Shown here piece by piece: positions 52,426-61,084 of a DNA stretch of 64,000 bases; position 1 is the stretch's first letter, and every line of letters starts with the position of its first letter. The stretch is taken from contig CP030887.1 in assembly GCA_006969905.1 (NCBI GenBank), positions 2,468,730 through 2,532,729 of the forward strand. Direction: 5' to 3'. Below the pieces are notes generated by a model. That model was given only the letters and a program-made list of their open reading frames with translations, was not told the DNA's origin and ran no database searches. Both the position numbers and the translations under genes were made by a program. The DNA is from Balneolaceae bacterium. GTDB lineage: Bacteria > Bacteroidota > Rhodothermia > Balneolales > Balneolaceae.

Positions 52426-52881
52426 TCAGGAAGCTAAAGTTTCTTCTGTTACCACTATTTCTGATTCCATCATTACTTTTGACGTGATGGAGTTGGAAAT
52501 CAAACATGCCGCTTCTGATTTATGAAGTATACGCTCTGCCTTTGCGGTGTCTACTCCTTCAGGAACTGTTAAAACCGGGCGAAGAATGATTTCGCTCATC
52601 ATAAACTTGCCGTCCACTTTTTCAAGCTTACCGGTAGCATTAACTGTAAGGCTGGTATACTTCAGTTTTGAGTATTCAGAAATCGCAAGAAATGTGGTCA
52701 TAAGGCAGCTGCTTACCGATGCAACAAACAGGTGCTCGGGAGACCAAATGCCTTCCATTCCTTTTGGGAATTCGGGCGGTGTGGCCACCTCTAATTCAGT
52801 ATTCAATACAGGTGAACTCAGGGTTCCTTTCCTGTCAGCGTCCCATTGTAAGTTAACTTCGTAGTTATGTACGGTATCCAT
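52426..52881 (-). CDS. OsmC/Ohr-family protein
   Basis: 151 residues of the OsmC family, thiol-dependent peroxidases for organic hydroperoxides. The N-terminal GIWSPEHLFVASVSSCLMTT near 43-62 supplies the first redox cysteine and AERILHKSEAACLISNSI near 114-131 the second. Last gene of the rhodanese-DUF2892-thioredoxin run, 2 bp after thioredoxin, which may be its reductant. Confidence 0.9.
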   Translation of the reverse strand: MDTVHNYEVNLQWDADRKGTLSSPVLNTELEVATPPEFPKGMEGIWSPEHLFVASVSSCLMTTFLAISEYSKLKYTSLTVNATGKLEKVDGKFMMSEIILRPVLTVPEGVDTAKAERILHKSEAACLISNSITSKVMMESEIVVTEETLAS

Positions 52882-52883
52882 GA

Positions 52884-53201
52884 TTATAGTCTTTTAGATT
52901 CGATAATTTGTTGTAATTGGTTGGCTTGCACTACCCCTGATTGTTGCCAGAGTATATGCCCTTGCTGGAATAAAAGAAGAGAGGGTACACCACGTACCTG
53001 GTACTTAATAGCAGCAGCAGGATTCTTTTCGGCATCAATTTTAATAATAATGATGCTTTCTCCCATCTTGTTTTTGAGTTCTTTTAAGATGGGATTCATC
53101 ATCTTGCAAGGAGCGCACCAGTCTGCATAAAAATCAACTAGTACGGGAGTGTCACCCTTAATAAGTTCAGAGAAAGATTGTTGTTTAACTTCTTCACTCA
53201 T
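52884..53201 (-). CDS. Thioredoxin
   Basis: 105-residue cytoplasmic thioredoxin with active site WCAPCKM near 28-34 and the VRGVPSLLLF cis-proline segment near 72-81. It overlaps the DUF2892-like gene by 4 nt (ATGA) and precedes osmC by 2 bp. The context of rhodanese and OsmC suggests it reduces persulfides or peroxidised substrates in this module rather than being the general housekeeping thioredoxin. Confidence 0.93.
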   Translation of the reverse strand: MSEEVKQQSFSELIKGDTPVLVDFYADWCAPCKMMNPILKELKNKMGESIIIIKIDAEKNPAAAIKYQVRGVPSLLLFQQGHILWQQSGVVQANQLQQIIESKRL

Positions 53202-53476
53202 AACTGCTCTTGTTTTACCTCAGTAAATTTCACGTCTTTAATTTCATTCCCTGTATTGTCAGTCTCAGCCTGCTCGTGATAGTTTATTGAACAACCTGCG
53301 CTTCCAAAACAACCTGTGTTGGTAACAACCTGAAAGAGCAGCAGAACGCTTATCACACCTATAAGTGCATCACCAAGCTGAATGGACTGAATAGCAAAAA
53401 ATAAAGCCAAACCCAGCCCGAGAAAACGCCTGAAGCCCCAGTTTGTGAATATATGTTGTTTGAAGGAAGCAGGCAT
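53198..53476 (-). CDS. DUF2892-like small membrane protein
   Basis: 92 residues. Two hydrophobic helices (about 15-32 and 35-52) are followed by TNTGCFGSAGCSIN with two cysteines and a charged cytoplasmic tail. It resembles the 69-residue DUF2892 protein at 15395-15604, including the WGFRRFLGLGL start and the cysteine-bearing loop after helix two. It is between rhodanese (1-bp gap) and thioredoxin (overlap). Confidence 0.8.
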   Translation of the reverse strand: MPASFKQHIFTNWGFRRFLGLGLALFFAIQSIQLGDALIGVISVLLLFQVVTNTGCFGSAGCSINYHEQAETDNTGNEIKDVKFTEVKQEQL

Positions 53477-53477
53477 A

Positions 53478-53792
53478 TTAGCTGATTATACTTTGTAGAT
53501 ATTGCCAGCCGCCACCGTTATGTACATTTGTAAAGCCATTAGACTCAAGCATACGCTTTGCTGAACTGCTGCGTGCTCCTGAAGCACAGCAAACAATTAA
53601 AGGTTCCTGGGAATTTAGCTTGTTTAGCTGTTTTGTTAATGATTGAAGGGGGATGTTTTTGGAATTTTTTATATGGCCGGACCTGAATTCCTGGCTTGTT
53701 CTAACATCAATGATTTTAGCACCGCCTTTATAAAATTCTGCAAGGTCTACAGGATCTTCGGTGGAAAACATATTTTTTAAAAACTGAAGCAT
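53478..53792 (-). CDS. Rhodanese-like sulfurtransferase
   Basis: About 104 residues from the ATG at 53792, chosen over 53840 because the longer frame would extend through the predicted promoter and because rhodanese homologues start near this point. A single rhodanese domain: IDVRTSQEFRSGHI near 30-43 and the active-site loop CCASGARSSSAK near 68-79, with the catalytic cysteine at the first or second position. It transfers sulfane sulfur. First structural gene after the Crp/Fnr regulator. Confidence 0.9.
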   Translation of the reverse strand: MLQFLKNMFSTEDPVDLAEFYKGGAKIIDVRTSQEFRSGHIKNSKNIPLQSLTKQLNKLNSQEPLIVCCASGARSSSAKRMLESNGFTNVHNGGGWQYLQSIIS

Positions 53793-53824
53793 AGAAAAAG
53801 TATTTGTTTGGTTAATAATCTTCA

Positions 53825-53868
53825 CAAACTTACCGTTCAAATTTTAGAACTTCAGCAACTTTTGTTAC
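53825..53868 (-). promoter_or_regulatory. Candidate Crp/Fnr operator and promoter for the rhodanese operon
   Basis: On the minus strand GTAAC AAAA GTTGC (53855-53868), a palindrome with one mismatch, overlaps the stop codon of the Crp/Fnr gene. A perfect TAnnTTTG box, TAAGTTTG, lies at 53825-53832. Centre-to-centre distance is 33 bp, identical to the site pair at 15645-15690. Confidence 0.62.
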
Positions 53869-54485
53869 ATAAGAACTATTTTATTTCTGCCCAGTTTAAT
53901 AAGCCTTTCATACTCCATTTGTTTGAGAAGGCGTGATATCACCACACGCGAAGTTCCCATCTCATTGGCAACCTGTTCGTGAGTTATAATAAGTTCCTTT
54001 GACCCGATTGCCTCACTTTTTCTTTTAAGTAATTGAAGAAGCCTTGTATCCATTTTCTGAAATGAAAGCTCGTTCACGATCTCAAGTAAGTTTTCGAAGC
54101 GCCTGTGATAGATAAAGAATATGTATTCAATCCACTCAGGGAATTCTTTAACCAGTTGCGCAGCTTTCTCTATGGGGATGAGTAGTACTTCACTTTTTTC
54201 TTCAGCTACTGCTTTAATTTTACTTTTTTCGCTATGGATACCTTCAAAAAAAGACATCACGCAGGTTTCTCCCGGATGGATGTAATAAAGCAGTATTTCC
54301 CTGTAATCGTCGTCAGTCTGAATTATTTTGATAGTTCCTTTGGTGACGATGGGTATAGAACGGATAAATGCATGTTCATTTAACAGTACCTCATTCTTTT
54401 GAAATGTCCGTGATTCACCTAATTGCGAAAGCCGTTCAAGCATTTTTGGGGAAGCAATAAACTTTTGAATGGGAGAGGATGCCAT
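53865..54485 (-). CDS. Crp/Fnr-family transcriptional regulator (second paralog)
   Basis: 206 residues with the effector barrel and a C-terminal winged helix (EQVANEMGTSRVVISRLLKQME near 168-189; partial landmarks EMGTSR and RLLKQ). Shares the LLYYIxPxExCxMSF block with the paralog at 15681-16310, including its lone cysteine, and lacks the N-terminal Fnr cluster. It sits immediately upstream of rhodanese, DUF2892-like, thioredoxin and osmC genes, so a role in sensing sulfane sulfur, peroxide or NO is inferred. Divergent from icmF. Confidence 0.9.
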   Translation of the reverse strand: MASSPIQKFIASPKMLERLSQLGESRTFQKNEVLLNEHAFIRSIPIVTKGTIKIIQTDDDYREILLYYIHPGETCVMSFFEGIHSEKSKIKAVAEEKSEVLLIPIEKAAQLVKEFPEWIEYIFFIYHRRFENLLEIVNELSFQKMDTRLLQLLKRKSEAIGSKELIITHEQVANEMGTSRVVISRLLKQMEYERLIKLGRNKIVLM

Positions 54486-54618
54486 ATTCTGAAAGAGATT
54501 TAATTATAAAGAAGGTAATGACATTAGAATTCAGAATCTTATTCAGCAGCTATAACAAGGCGATATTTCCTGCATTTTCAGTTTTATAAGAACTAGCATG
54601 AATTGAATTATTCTCAGA

Positions 54619-54632
54619 TAAAAACGATTTCA
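54619..54632. promoter_or_regulatory. LacI-family operator candidate, distal site upstream of icmF
   Basis: TAAAAACGATTTCA fits the LacI-family pattern TGnAAnCGnTTnCA with one mismatch at position 2. Its centre is 70 bp upstream of the centre of a second, better site at 54688-54703, a spacing close to an integral number of helical turns. Confidence 0.45.
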
Positions 54633-54687
54633 AAAAATGTAACTGATTCTGCCACGGCTTAAATCAGTCTTTTAAATTCCTTACTTT

Positions 54688-54703
54688 ATGGAAACGCTTC
54701 CAT
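54688..54703. promoter_or_regulatory. LacI-family operator candidate, proximal site upstream of icmF
   Basis: ATGGAAACGCTTCCAT is a palindrome centred on CG with a single mismatched pair, matching the LacI-family pattern. It ends 21 bp before the icmF ATG, where a bound repressor could block initiation. A LacI-family regulator is encoded at 36360-37373. Confidence 0.6.
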
Positions 54704-54724
54704 GAAAAACAACTAAAGCAACGT

Positions 54725-57700
54725 ATGTCTACTAAGACTCAGGAAACTTCTACAGAACCTACATCTAAAAAGTACCCGTTTAGTTTAACTGAACCTCATA
54801 AACCAACTAATAAAGTTCGTTTTGTAACGGCAGCCAGTTTGTTTGACGGGCATGATGCAAGCATTAACATTATGCGGCGAATTTTGCAAAGCAGTGGCGT
54901 GGAGGTCATTCATTTAGGGCACAATCGCTCGGTTCATGAAATTGTAAACTGTGCTATCCAGGAAGATGTACAGGGAATAGCTATCAGTTCGTACCAGGGT
55001 GGCCACGTTGAATATTTTAAATACATGATTGAACTGCTGAACGAGCAGGGAGCAGGCCACATTAAGGTATTTGGTGGTGGTGGTGGTGTGATTGTACAGG
55101 ACGAAATTGATGATTTACACCAGGCAGGAATATCCAGGATCTTTTCTGTAAATGATGGAAGTGAAATGGGCTTACAGGGAATGATCAATTATATGATCCA
55201 TGAATGTGATTATGACCCGGTAGCCAAAACAGGTGTAGATATTGATGAGGTATTTAAGAAAGAGCCAAAAGCTCTTGCGCGGGCAATTACGGCACTGGAG
55301 AATGGAAATGGGGAGTTGCTCAGCTTTGAAGATGGAAAGCTTCTAAAGAAAAACGGGAAGCAATTAGCAGCTAAATCTGGTAAAGTAATCCCTGTTTTAG
55401 GAATTACTGGAACCGGTGGGGCAGGGAAAAGCTCATTGACTGATGAGATTGTTCTGAGATTCCTTACAGAGTTCGAAAATATCCATATCGGTATCATTTC
55501 AGTAGACCCCTCCAAAATTAAGACAGGAGGAGCGCTTTTAGGTGATCGTATACGGATGAACAGTATAGACACGGAACGCGTGTATATGAGAAGTTTAGCA
55601 ACAAGAGCATCTAACAGAAGTACAAGCGCAGCGTTAACCGGTGTTATTGAGCTGTATAAGCAAGCGGGATTTGACCTGATTATTGTGGAAACGAGTGGGA
55701 TCGGCCAAAGCGGAACTGAAATTGTGGATATTTCAGATATCCCGGTTTATGTAATGACCAGTGAATACGGAGCAGCAACCCAGCTTGAAAAGATCAACAT
55801 GCTGGATTTGGCTGAAATCGTGGTTTTGAACAAGTTTGAAAAGAAAGGTTCTTTAGATGCTTACCGGGATATCCGTAAGCAAATGATCCGAAACAGGGGG
55901 GAATGGCACGCTAAACCGGAAGACATGCCGGTGTATCCGACCATTGCTGCACAATTCAATGACAAAGGGGTGAATAACCTGTTTGCTGCTATCGTTGAGA
56001 AGATCAATAAGCGATTTAGTTTTGATTGGAAGCCGGAGATATTCACGGATGCCAGCCCTGCGGAAGATATCCAGGCACAAGCCATCATTCCCGGCAAGCG
56101 TGTCCGTTACCTGTCCGAGATTTCCGAAACGATCCGGAATTACCATGACTGGGCAAAAGAGCAATCAGAAATTGCTTCACGATTAGATGAAGTACGCGGA
56201 ACATTGAATCAGCTAAGCAATTGGAAGCCAGATAATAAAGATGTATTAGTTAATGATCTTTCTAAGATGGAAGAGCATTGGATTTCTGAACTGGATACTA
56301 CACCAAAGAAAGTCCTTGATGGTTGGGATGAGCTTTATGAACGATATAAACAAGATACTTTTGACGTTCAGATTCGCGACAAGGTCATTAAGAACGATTT
56401 GTACAGGGAATCATTGAGTGGACTCAAAATCCCAAGGGTAGCTTTACCCGGTACCAAACACGCCGGTGAACGTGTTAAATTTGCATTGAAAGAGAATCTG
56501 CCTGGTTATTTTCCATATACTGCGGGTGTATTTCCATTTAAGCGGGAGGGAGAAGACCCAACCCGGATGTTTGCAGGTGAAGGAACGCCGGAGCGCACGA
56601 ACAAGCGATTCCATTTTGTTAGTGAAGGATTAGATGCAGCCCGGCTTTCCACAGCTTTTGATTCGGTAACGCTATATGGTGAAGATCCCGGTTACCGTCC
56701 GGATATCTACGGAAAAATTGGCAATTCCGGTGTGAGCATTTGTACGCTGGATGATATGAAAAAACTTTACTCAGGTTTTGAATTGACACAGCCAACTACT
56801 TCTGTATCAATGACTATCAACGGTCCGGCACCTATGATTCTGGCCATGTTTATGAACACAGCTATTGACCAGGAAGTGGAGCGGTACCTGAAAGCAGAAG
56901 GTAGGTGGGACAAGGCAATTAAAGACATTAAAGCGAAATATGATAAGCTTGGATTACCAATCCCGAAATATGCGAACGCGATTCCTGCAGGTAATAATGA
57001 ATTTGGATTGGGCTTACTTGGGGTTTCAGGGGATGAGGTAATTGATATTGAAACCTATAACAAAATTAAGGCGCAAACACTTTCAGCAGTACGGGGAACT
57101 GTACAGGCAGATATTTTGAAAGAAGACCAGGCACAGAATACCTGTATTTTCTCTACAGAGTTTGCTTTAAAGATGATGGGAGATATTCAGGAGTATTTCA
57201 CACAGCATAAGGTGCGTAATTACTACTCGGTTTCTATTTCAGGATATCATATCGCAGAAGCAGGGGCAAATCCTGTTACCCAGGCGGCACTTACCTTGGC
57301 GAACGGGTTTACCTATGTGGAATACTATCTCGCCCGTGGTTTGAATATTGATGATTTCGCGCACAACCTTTCATTCTTCTTTAGTAACGGACTTGATCCC
57401 GAATATGCGGTGATCGGGCGTGTGGCACGACGTATTTGGGCGGTAGCCATGAAGAATAAATACGGAGCGAATGATCGCTCGCAAAAACTGAAGTACCATA
57501 TCCAGACCAGTGGACGTTCGCTGCATGCTCAGGAAATCCAGTTCAATGATATCCGTACCACATTACAGGCATTACTGGCAGTATATGATAATTGTAACTC
57601 ACTGCACACCAATGCTTATGATGAGGCAATTACCACCCCAACTGAAGAATCAGTTCGCCGTGCATTAGCGATACAAATGATTATTAATAAGGAAATGGGA

Positions 57701-58192
57701 ACGGCTAAAAACGAGAATATCAACCAGGGTTCATATTTCATTTCTGAAATGACCGATTTGGTGGAAGAAGCCATTCTTACCGAGTTCGATCGAATCACAG
57801 AACGTGGCGGAGTATTAGGGGCTATGGAAAGCATGTATCAACGAGGTAAGATCCAGGATGAGAGTTTGTATTACGAAACCAAGAAGCATACCGGTGAACT
57901 CCCGATTATTGGGGTGAATACCTTCCTGAGTGAGGGAGAAGACGAAGAACAAAAGCCTGTTGAACTGATCCGATCTACCGAAGAAGAGAAGAAGCAACAG
58001 ATCGATAACCTGGAAGCATTCTGGAAACGCAATGAAAGCAGGAGTGAGATTGCTATCGAAAGCTTGAAGACCGCAGCCCGAAACAACGGCAATCTGTTTA
58101 ATGAGCTAATGGAAACCGTTAAAGTGGCTTCTTTAGGACAAATTTCAAGGGCTCTTTACGAAGTAGGCGGCCAGTATAGACGGAATATGTAA
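54725..58192 (+). CDS. icmF: Fused isobutyryl-CoA mutase IcmF (B12 domain, G-protein chaperone, mutase)
   Basis: 1155-residue adenosylcobalamin enzyme interconverting isobutyryl-CoA and butyryl-CoA (or related acyl-CoAs). N-terminal B12-binding domain with DGHDAS at 41-46, whose His43 is the cobalt ligand. Then a MeaB-like G domain with P-loop GTGGAGKSS near 229-237 and NKFEKKG near 371-377. The mutase TIM barrel runs from about 560 to the end, including [13 protein letters not shown] near 594-606. This order defines IcmF rather than methylmalonyl-CoA mutase. Two LacI-type operators precede it; used in branched-chain amino acid or fatty acid breakdown. Confidence 0.95.
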   Translation: MSTKTQETSTEPTSKKYPFSLTEPHKPTNKVRFVTAASLFDGHDASINIMRRILQSSGVEVIHLGHNRSVHEIVNCAIQEDVQGIAISSYQGGHVEYFKYMIELLNEQGAGHIKVFGGGGGVIVQDEIDDLHQAGISRIFSVNDGSEMGLQGMINYMIHECDYDPVAKTGVDIDEVFKKEPKALARAITALENGNGELLSFEDGKLLKKNGKQLAAKSGKVIPVLGITGTGGAGKSSLTDEIVLRFLTEFENIHIGIISVDPSKIKTGGALLGDRIRMNSIDTERVYMRSLATRASNRSTSAALTGVIELYKQAGFDLIIVETSGIGQSGTEIVDISDIPVYVMTSEYGAATQLEKINMLDLAEIVVLNKFEKKGSLDAYRDIRKQMIRNRGEWHAKPEDMPVYPTIAAQFNDKGVNNLFAAIVEKINKRFSFDWKPEIFTDASPAEDIQAQAIIPGKRVRYLSEISETIRNYHDWAKEQSEIASRLDEVRGTLNQLSNWKPDNKDVLVNDLSKMEEHWISELDTTPKKVLDGWDELYERYKQDTFDVQIRDKVIKNDLYRESLSGLKIPRVALPGTKHAGERVKFALKENLPGYFPYTAGVFPFKREGEDPTRMFAGEGTPERTNKRFHFVSEGLDAARLSTAFDSVTLYGEDPGYRPDIYGKIGNSGVSICTLDDMKKLYSGFELTQPTTSVSMTINGPAPMILAMFMNTAIDQEVERYLKAEGRWDKAIKDIKAKYDKLGLPIPKYANAIPAGNNEFGLGLLGVSGDEVIDIETYNKIKAQTLSAVRGTVQADILKEDQAQNTCIFSTEFALKMMGDIQEYFTQHKVRNYYSVSISGYHIAEAGANPVTQAALTLANGFTYVEYYLARGLNIDDFAHNLSFFFSNGLDPEYAVIGRVARRIWAVAMKNKYGANDRSQKLKYHIQTSGRSLHAQEIQFNDIRTTLQALLAVYDNCNSLHTNAYDEAITTPTEESVRRALAIQMIINKEMGTAKNENINQGSYFISEMTDLVEEAILTEFDRITERGGVLGAMESMYQRGKIQDESLYYETKKHTGELPIIGVNTFLSEGEDEEQKPVELIRSTEEEKKQQIDNLEAFWKRNESRSEIAIESLKTAARNNGNLFNELMETVKVASLGQISRALYEVGGQYRRNM

Positions 58193-58227
58193 CAACTTAC
58201 ATCTTTTTATTTCGGTAAATGTTTACG

Positions 58228-60006
58228 TTAGCTTTTACTGAAATCCTCGATTTTTTTTATCAAATCATGCATTTCTTTGGGTATCTCCTTTGTACCCATT
58301 GATTTGATAATCTGGGCATTAGTAATTGAAATCTTGTAATTATTTTGTAGAAACTCGTTCAATGTACTTAGTAGTTCTTTCCCTGAAATTAGGTCAAGTC
58401 GATTTTCTAAATTGTTCCATTTAATCTCAAAATCTTCAAGAAAACTCTTCATGATAGTTGAGTCATCAAGTGACGGATTAGTTATTTTTTTAAAGTTAAG
58501 AAAGTAAGATTGTAACAAAGATTGAGTTTCTATTTTTTTTGAATTAGTTAATTCTTCGAGAATCGATGATATTTTATGATCAAATTTGATATTGCTTCCA
58601 GTCCTATTCCCTCTGTTTTTAAGTCTTTCCTTAATGGCTCTTTCTAATGCACTGTCTACAAATAAATAGTTTTCTATTTCCTTTTTTTCGAAAATATGAA
58701 CAAACTCATTTTTTTCAACAAGTTTGGATTTGATAAAGGTTACTTCATCAAGGGATCTATAATCTTTGTCAAATATTGCAGCATTTTTAATACTTGATCC
58801 TATTGTTTTTTCGATTCCTTCCTTAATGTTTTGGAGTTTAATTGGATCAAAACCTTTCATTGGAATCACTGCAAAATCACTCCGATTTGCTATTCGATTT
58901 TTGCCTAAAGAACGAGCAAATCTAGATAAAACAGTAAAATCGTCTCCTTCCACAAAAAGCACTTTTCTTGTTTTTGCAATTTGGGTAAGTACGGGATTTA
59001 AATTAGATCCCAATAGCTCAAAAACTTCATTCAGTTGAGATAGGTTTTTAATTCTCTTTGCAGAGCTATTTTTCTTGTTTACAAGAAGAACATTATTGAT
59101 GTCAGCTTCGCTCAATAACTCTGTCGAATGTGTTGCGATAATGATATCAGGTCCAAGTTCTTTTAAGATTCCCATTAGTTGTCTTTGTAAATCAGAATGC
59201 AGGTATATGTCAGGTTCGTCAATTATGAATAAGGAGCTATCTTTATTCTTTACCATATAAGTCAACATCTGACACCATACTTGAAAGCCAAATCCTGCCC
59301 AGTATATCTCTCTTGGAATACGCTCTTCTGGGCATAGCATATATAATTCAGGACCTTTTTTAGTATTTCTCATTTCAGGTTTTTCTATATCCATCCCGGG
59401 CCAAGTTGCCTTGACTATTTCACGAAAGTCATTGAAATCAGAATCAAAATGGAACCAAATATTTCTAAAATTTCTAGAAGCTGTTCGAGATAGTAATGCA
59501 AGCCTTGCTGCCTCTTTTTGGTATAGTTTTTCTGAATGATCAACAGGCCCTAATACTGGAACAAAACCAATATTTAAGTTTACTTTGTTTCGGAATTCAC
59601 TTGGGGTTTTTATTCTCCCTTTGGGTGGAGAATAAATCATATAGCATCTTCCTTGAGATAGAAAGTAAATGACAAATTCACCTTTATTATTAAGTTGGTA
59701 AGTTACTTTTGCAGGTTCAGATTCGTCATAATTATGAAATACATTTTCTGTTGCTAGGGGTAAGTTTCCAAGATCAATTATGTAACCTAAGGTAGAATCA
59801 CCTACTAGACCCTTGATAAGTTCAGGCTTTCTTGACCTAGCCTTTCTGATACCTTCAGCCAGAATTCTCAATGAACTTATAATTGTAGATTTTCCTGCAT
59901 TATTTGGTCCAACTAGGATATTAAATTCATTCAAAGAAATTGAATAAGATCTAAATGCCTTAAAGTTTTTGAACCTTATCGATGTAATATTGAGCTTTTG
60001 AGACAT
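58228..60006 (-). CDS. OLD-family AAA ATPase with TOPRIM nuclease domain
   Basis: 592 residues. N-terminal ABC-type ATPase with Walker A GPNNAGKST at 33-41 and Walker B LFIIDEPDIYLHSD near 257-270, followed by ATHSTELL. A TOPRIM domain follows: LFVEGDDFTVLSRF near 350-363, then AIFDKDYRS near 411-419 with the DxD metal site, and KKEIENYL. This is the class 1 OLD (overcoming lysogenization defect) layout. Solitary OLD nucleases can act in phage defence or DNA repair; no UvrD-like partner (Gabija) or AriB-like partner is adjacent. Lower G+C than icmF and beside a repeat element, consistent with acquisition. Confidence 0.85.
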   Translation of the reverse strand: MSQKLNITSIRFKNFKAFRSYSISLNEFNILVGPNNAGKSTIISSLRILAEGIRKARSRKPELIKGLVGDSTLGYIIDLGNLPLATENVFHNYDESEPAKVTYQLNNKGEFVIYFLSQGRCYMIYSPPKGRIKTPSEFRNKVNLNIGFVPVLGPVDHSEKLYQKEAARLALLSRTASRNFRNIWFHFDSDFNDFREIVKATWPGMDIEKPEMRNTKKGPELYMLCPEERIPREIYWAGFGFQVWCQMLTYMVKNKDSSLFIIDEPDIYLHSDLQRQLMGILKELGPDIIIATHSTELLSEADINNVLLVNKKNSSAKRIKNLSQLNEVFELLGSNLNPVLTQIAKTRKVLFVEGDDFTVLSRFARSLGKNRIANRSDFAVIPMKGFDPIKLQNIKEGIEKTIGSSIKNAAIFDKDYRSLDEVTFIKSKLVEKNEFVHIFEKKEIENYLFVDSALERAIKERLKNRGNRTGSNIKFDHKISSILEELTNSKKIETQSLLQSYFLNFKKITNPSLDDSTIMKSFLEDFEIKWNNLENRLDLISGKELLSTLNEFLQNNYKISITNAQIIKSMGTKEIPKEMHDLIKKIEDFSKS

Positions 60007-60160
60007 TTAATTAATACTTATAACCTTACAAAGGGCTGCTCAAATAATAAAAGAAATACTTAAATCAAATCCTTACAAAAAGATCGAAAAAATAAGTGGT
60101 TAGCTAAAAATTATCCTGAGGCAACTGCCGAAGGATCTTTTCTTGCATCAAATAACCTGG

Positions 60161-60443
60161 TCATTGCGAGGAGTTTCGAAAGAGATGAAGGATATAGATA
60201 TAGTTCGACGAAGCAATCCCCTAGAATAGGCTAAAGCTTTGATAAAAAGATTGCATCAGTTTTGGCTTCGCTGCAAACTTCGCAATGACGAAGGGTGGTC
60301 ATCGCGAGGAGACAGGAGAGAAGTAAAGGGAATTAATAGAACCGACGCGGCGATCTCCCTGAATACGAATGAGGCTTTGTTAAGGGGATTACTTCGTCGA
60401 TAATTTTTCAAACCAGTTCAGAAAGTGATGCTCCTCGTAATGA
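60161..60443 (+). repeat. REP-like palindromic repeat, copy A (core 60161-60363)
   Basis: Begins TCATTGCGAGGAG (60161-60173), which is inverted at CTCCTCGTAATGA (60431-60443, 12 of 13 positions). Inside, CGACGAAGCAATCCCC (60206-60221) is inverted at 60384-60399 (15 of 16), CTTCGCAATGA (60278-60288) inverts the first arm again, and TCATCGCGAGGAG (60299-60311) repeats it directly. The core is highly similar, in the same orientation, to copy B. No protein is encoded. It fills the non-coding stretch left of the GIY-YIG gene; 60007-60160 shows nothing recognisable. Confidence 0.85.
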
Positions 60444-60487
60444 CGGATTTGCTTTCGTATGACGGTAAGAATTTTATACTTTTCTTT

Positions 60488-60790
60488 ATGGCAAGAGATA
60501 AATCGCTATATGTTTACATCATGACAAACCAGAACAATACCGTTCTGTACACAGGTGTAACAAGCGATTTAATAAATAGGGTATGGCAACATAAGAACAA
60601 AGCAGTGAAAGGATTTACTACCAGGTATAACATCAATAAGCTGGTTTACTTTGAAGGTGGCGGGGATGCTGAGTATGCTATCAAAAGGGAAAAACAGATT
60701 AAAGCAGGTTCCAGGCAAAAGAAGATCGATTTAATAAATTCGATAAACCCGGAATGGAAAGATTTATATGAGTCCATTCTTCCTCATTAG
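60488..60790 (+). CDS. Small GIY-YIG nuclease
   Basis: 100 residues from the ATG at 60488; the longer frame from 60425 runs back into the repeat and is rejected. A single GIY-YIG domain: VYIMTNQ near 9-15, LYTGVTSDLINRVWQHK near 20-36 carrying the catalytic tyrosine and arginine, FTTRYNINKLVYFE near 43-56, and the metal-binding glutamate in AIKREKQIK near 66-74. The UvrC/UPF0213-like small proteins have this size. The gene sits exactly between two similar palindrome-rich repeats, suggesting it is the enzyme that acts on or moves them. Confidence 0.92.
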   Translation: MARDKSLYVYIMTNQNNTVLYTGVTSDLINRVWQHKNKAVKGFTTRYNINKLVYFEGGGDAEYAIKREKQIKAGSRQKKIDLINSINPEWKDLYESILPH

Positions 60791-60805
60791 AGAACCCAAA
60801 ACCCG

Positions 60806-61012
60806 TCATTGAGGAGTCTCGAAAGAGATGAAGGGATATAGCTATAGTTTGACGAAGCAATCTCATGAAATGGGTTCTAGGCAATTGATAAAGAGATTGC
60901 TTCAGTTTTGGCTTTGCTGCAAACTTCGCAATGACGAGGGAGTGGTGATCGCGAGGAGGCAGGAGAGAAGTAAAAGGCAGGTAATGATACCCACGTGGAG
61001 ACCTTCCTGAAC
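60806..61012 (+). repeat. REP-like palindromic repeat, copy B
   Basis: Aligns along its length with 60161-60363 in the same orientation, with a few indels. Shared landmarks are TCATTGAGGAG (60806-60816), GACGAAGCAATC, GAGATTGCTTCAGTTTTGG, CTGCAAACTTCGCAATGACG, GATCGCGAGGAG and CAGGAGAGAAGTAAA. It lies 15 bp after the GIY-YIG stop and ends about 70 bp before the convergent gene. Unlike copy A, it lacks the distal inverted arm. Confidence 0.85.
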
Positions 61013-61084
61013 CCAACTTATCTAGTTCCGGTTCTCTGATATTGATCAAGCTTACGATGTTGCAGGGTTTGGTTTTGCTTCCGG

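Noticed and set aside
54934-58092. Several minus-strand open frames inside icmF
   Set aside because: Their translations are the serine/proline-rich type produced by reading a conserved gene backwards; icmF is complete and unambiguous.
60425-60487. Longer N-terminus for the GIY-YIG gene
   Set aside because: The extra 21 codons run back into the repeat copy A and do not match the family start; ATG at 60488 fits the domain.
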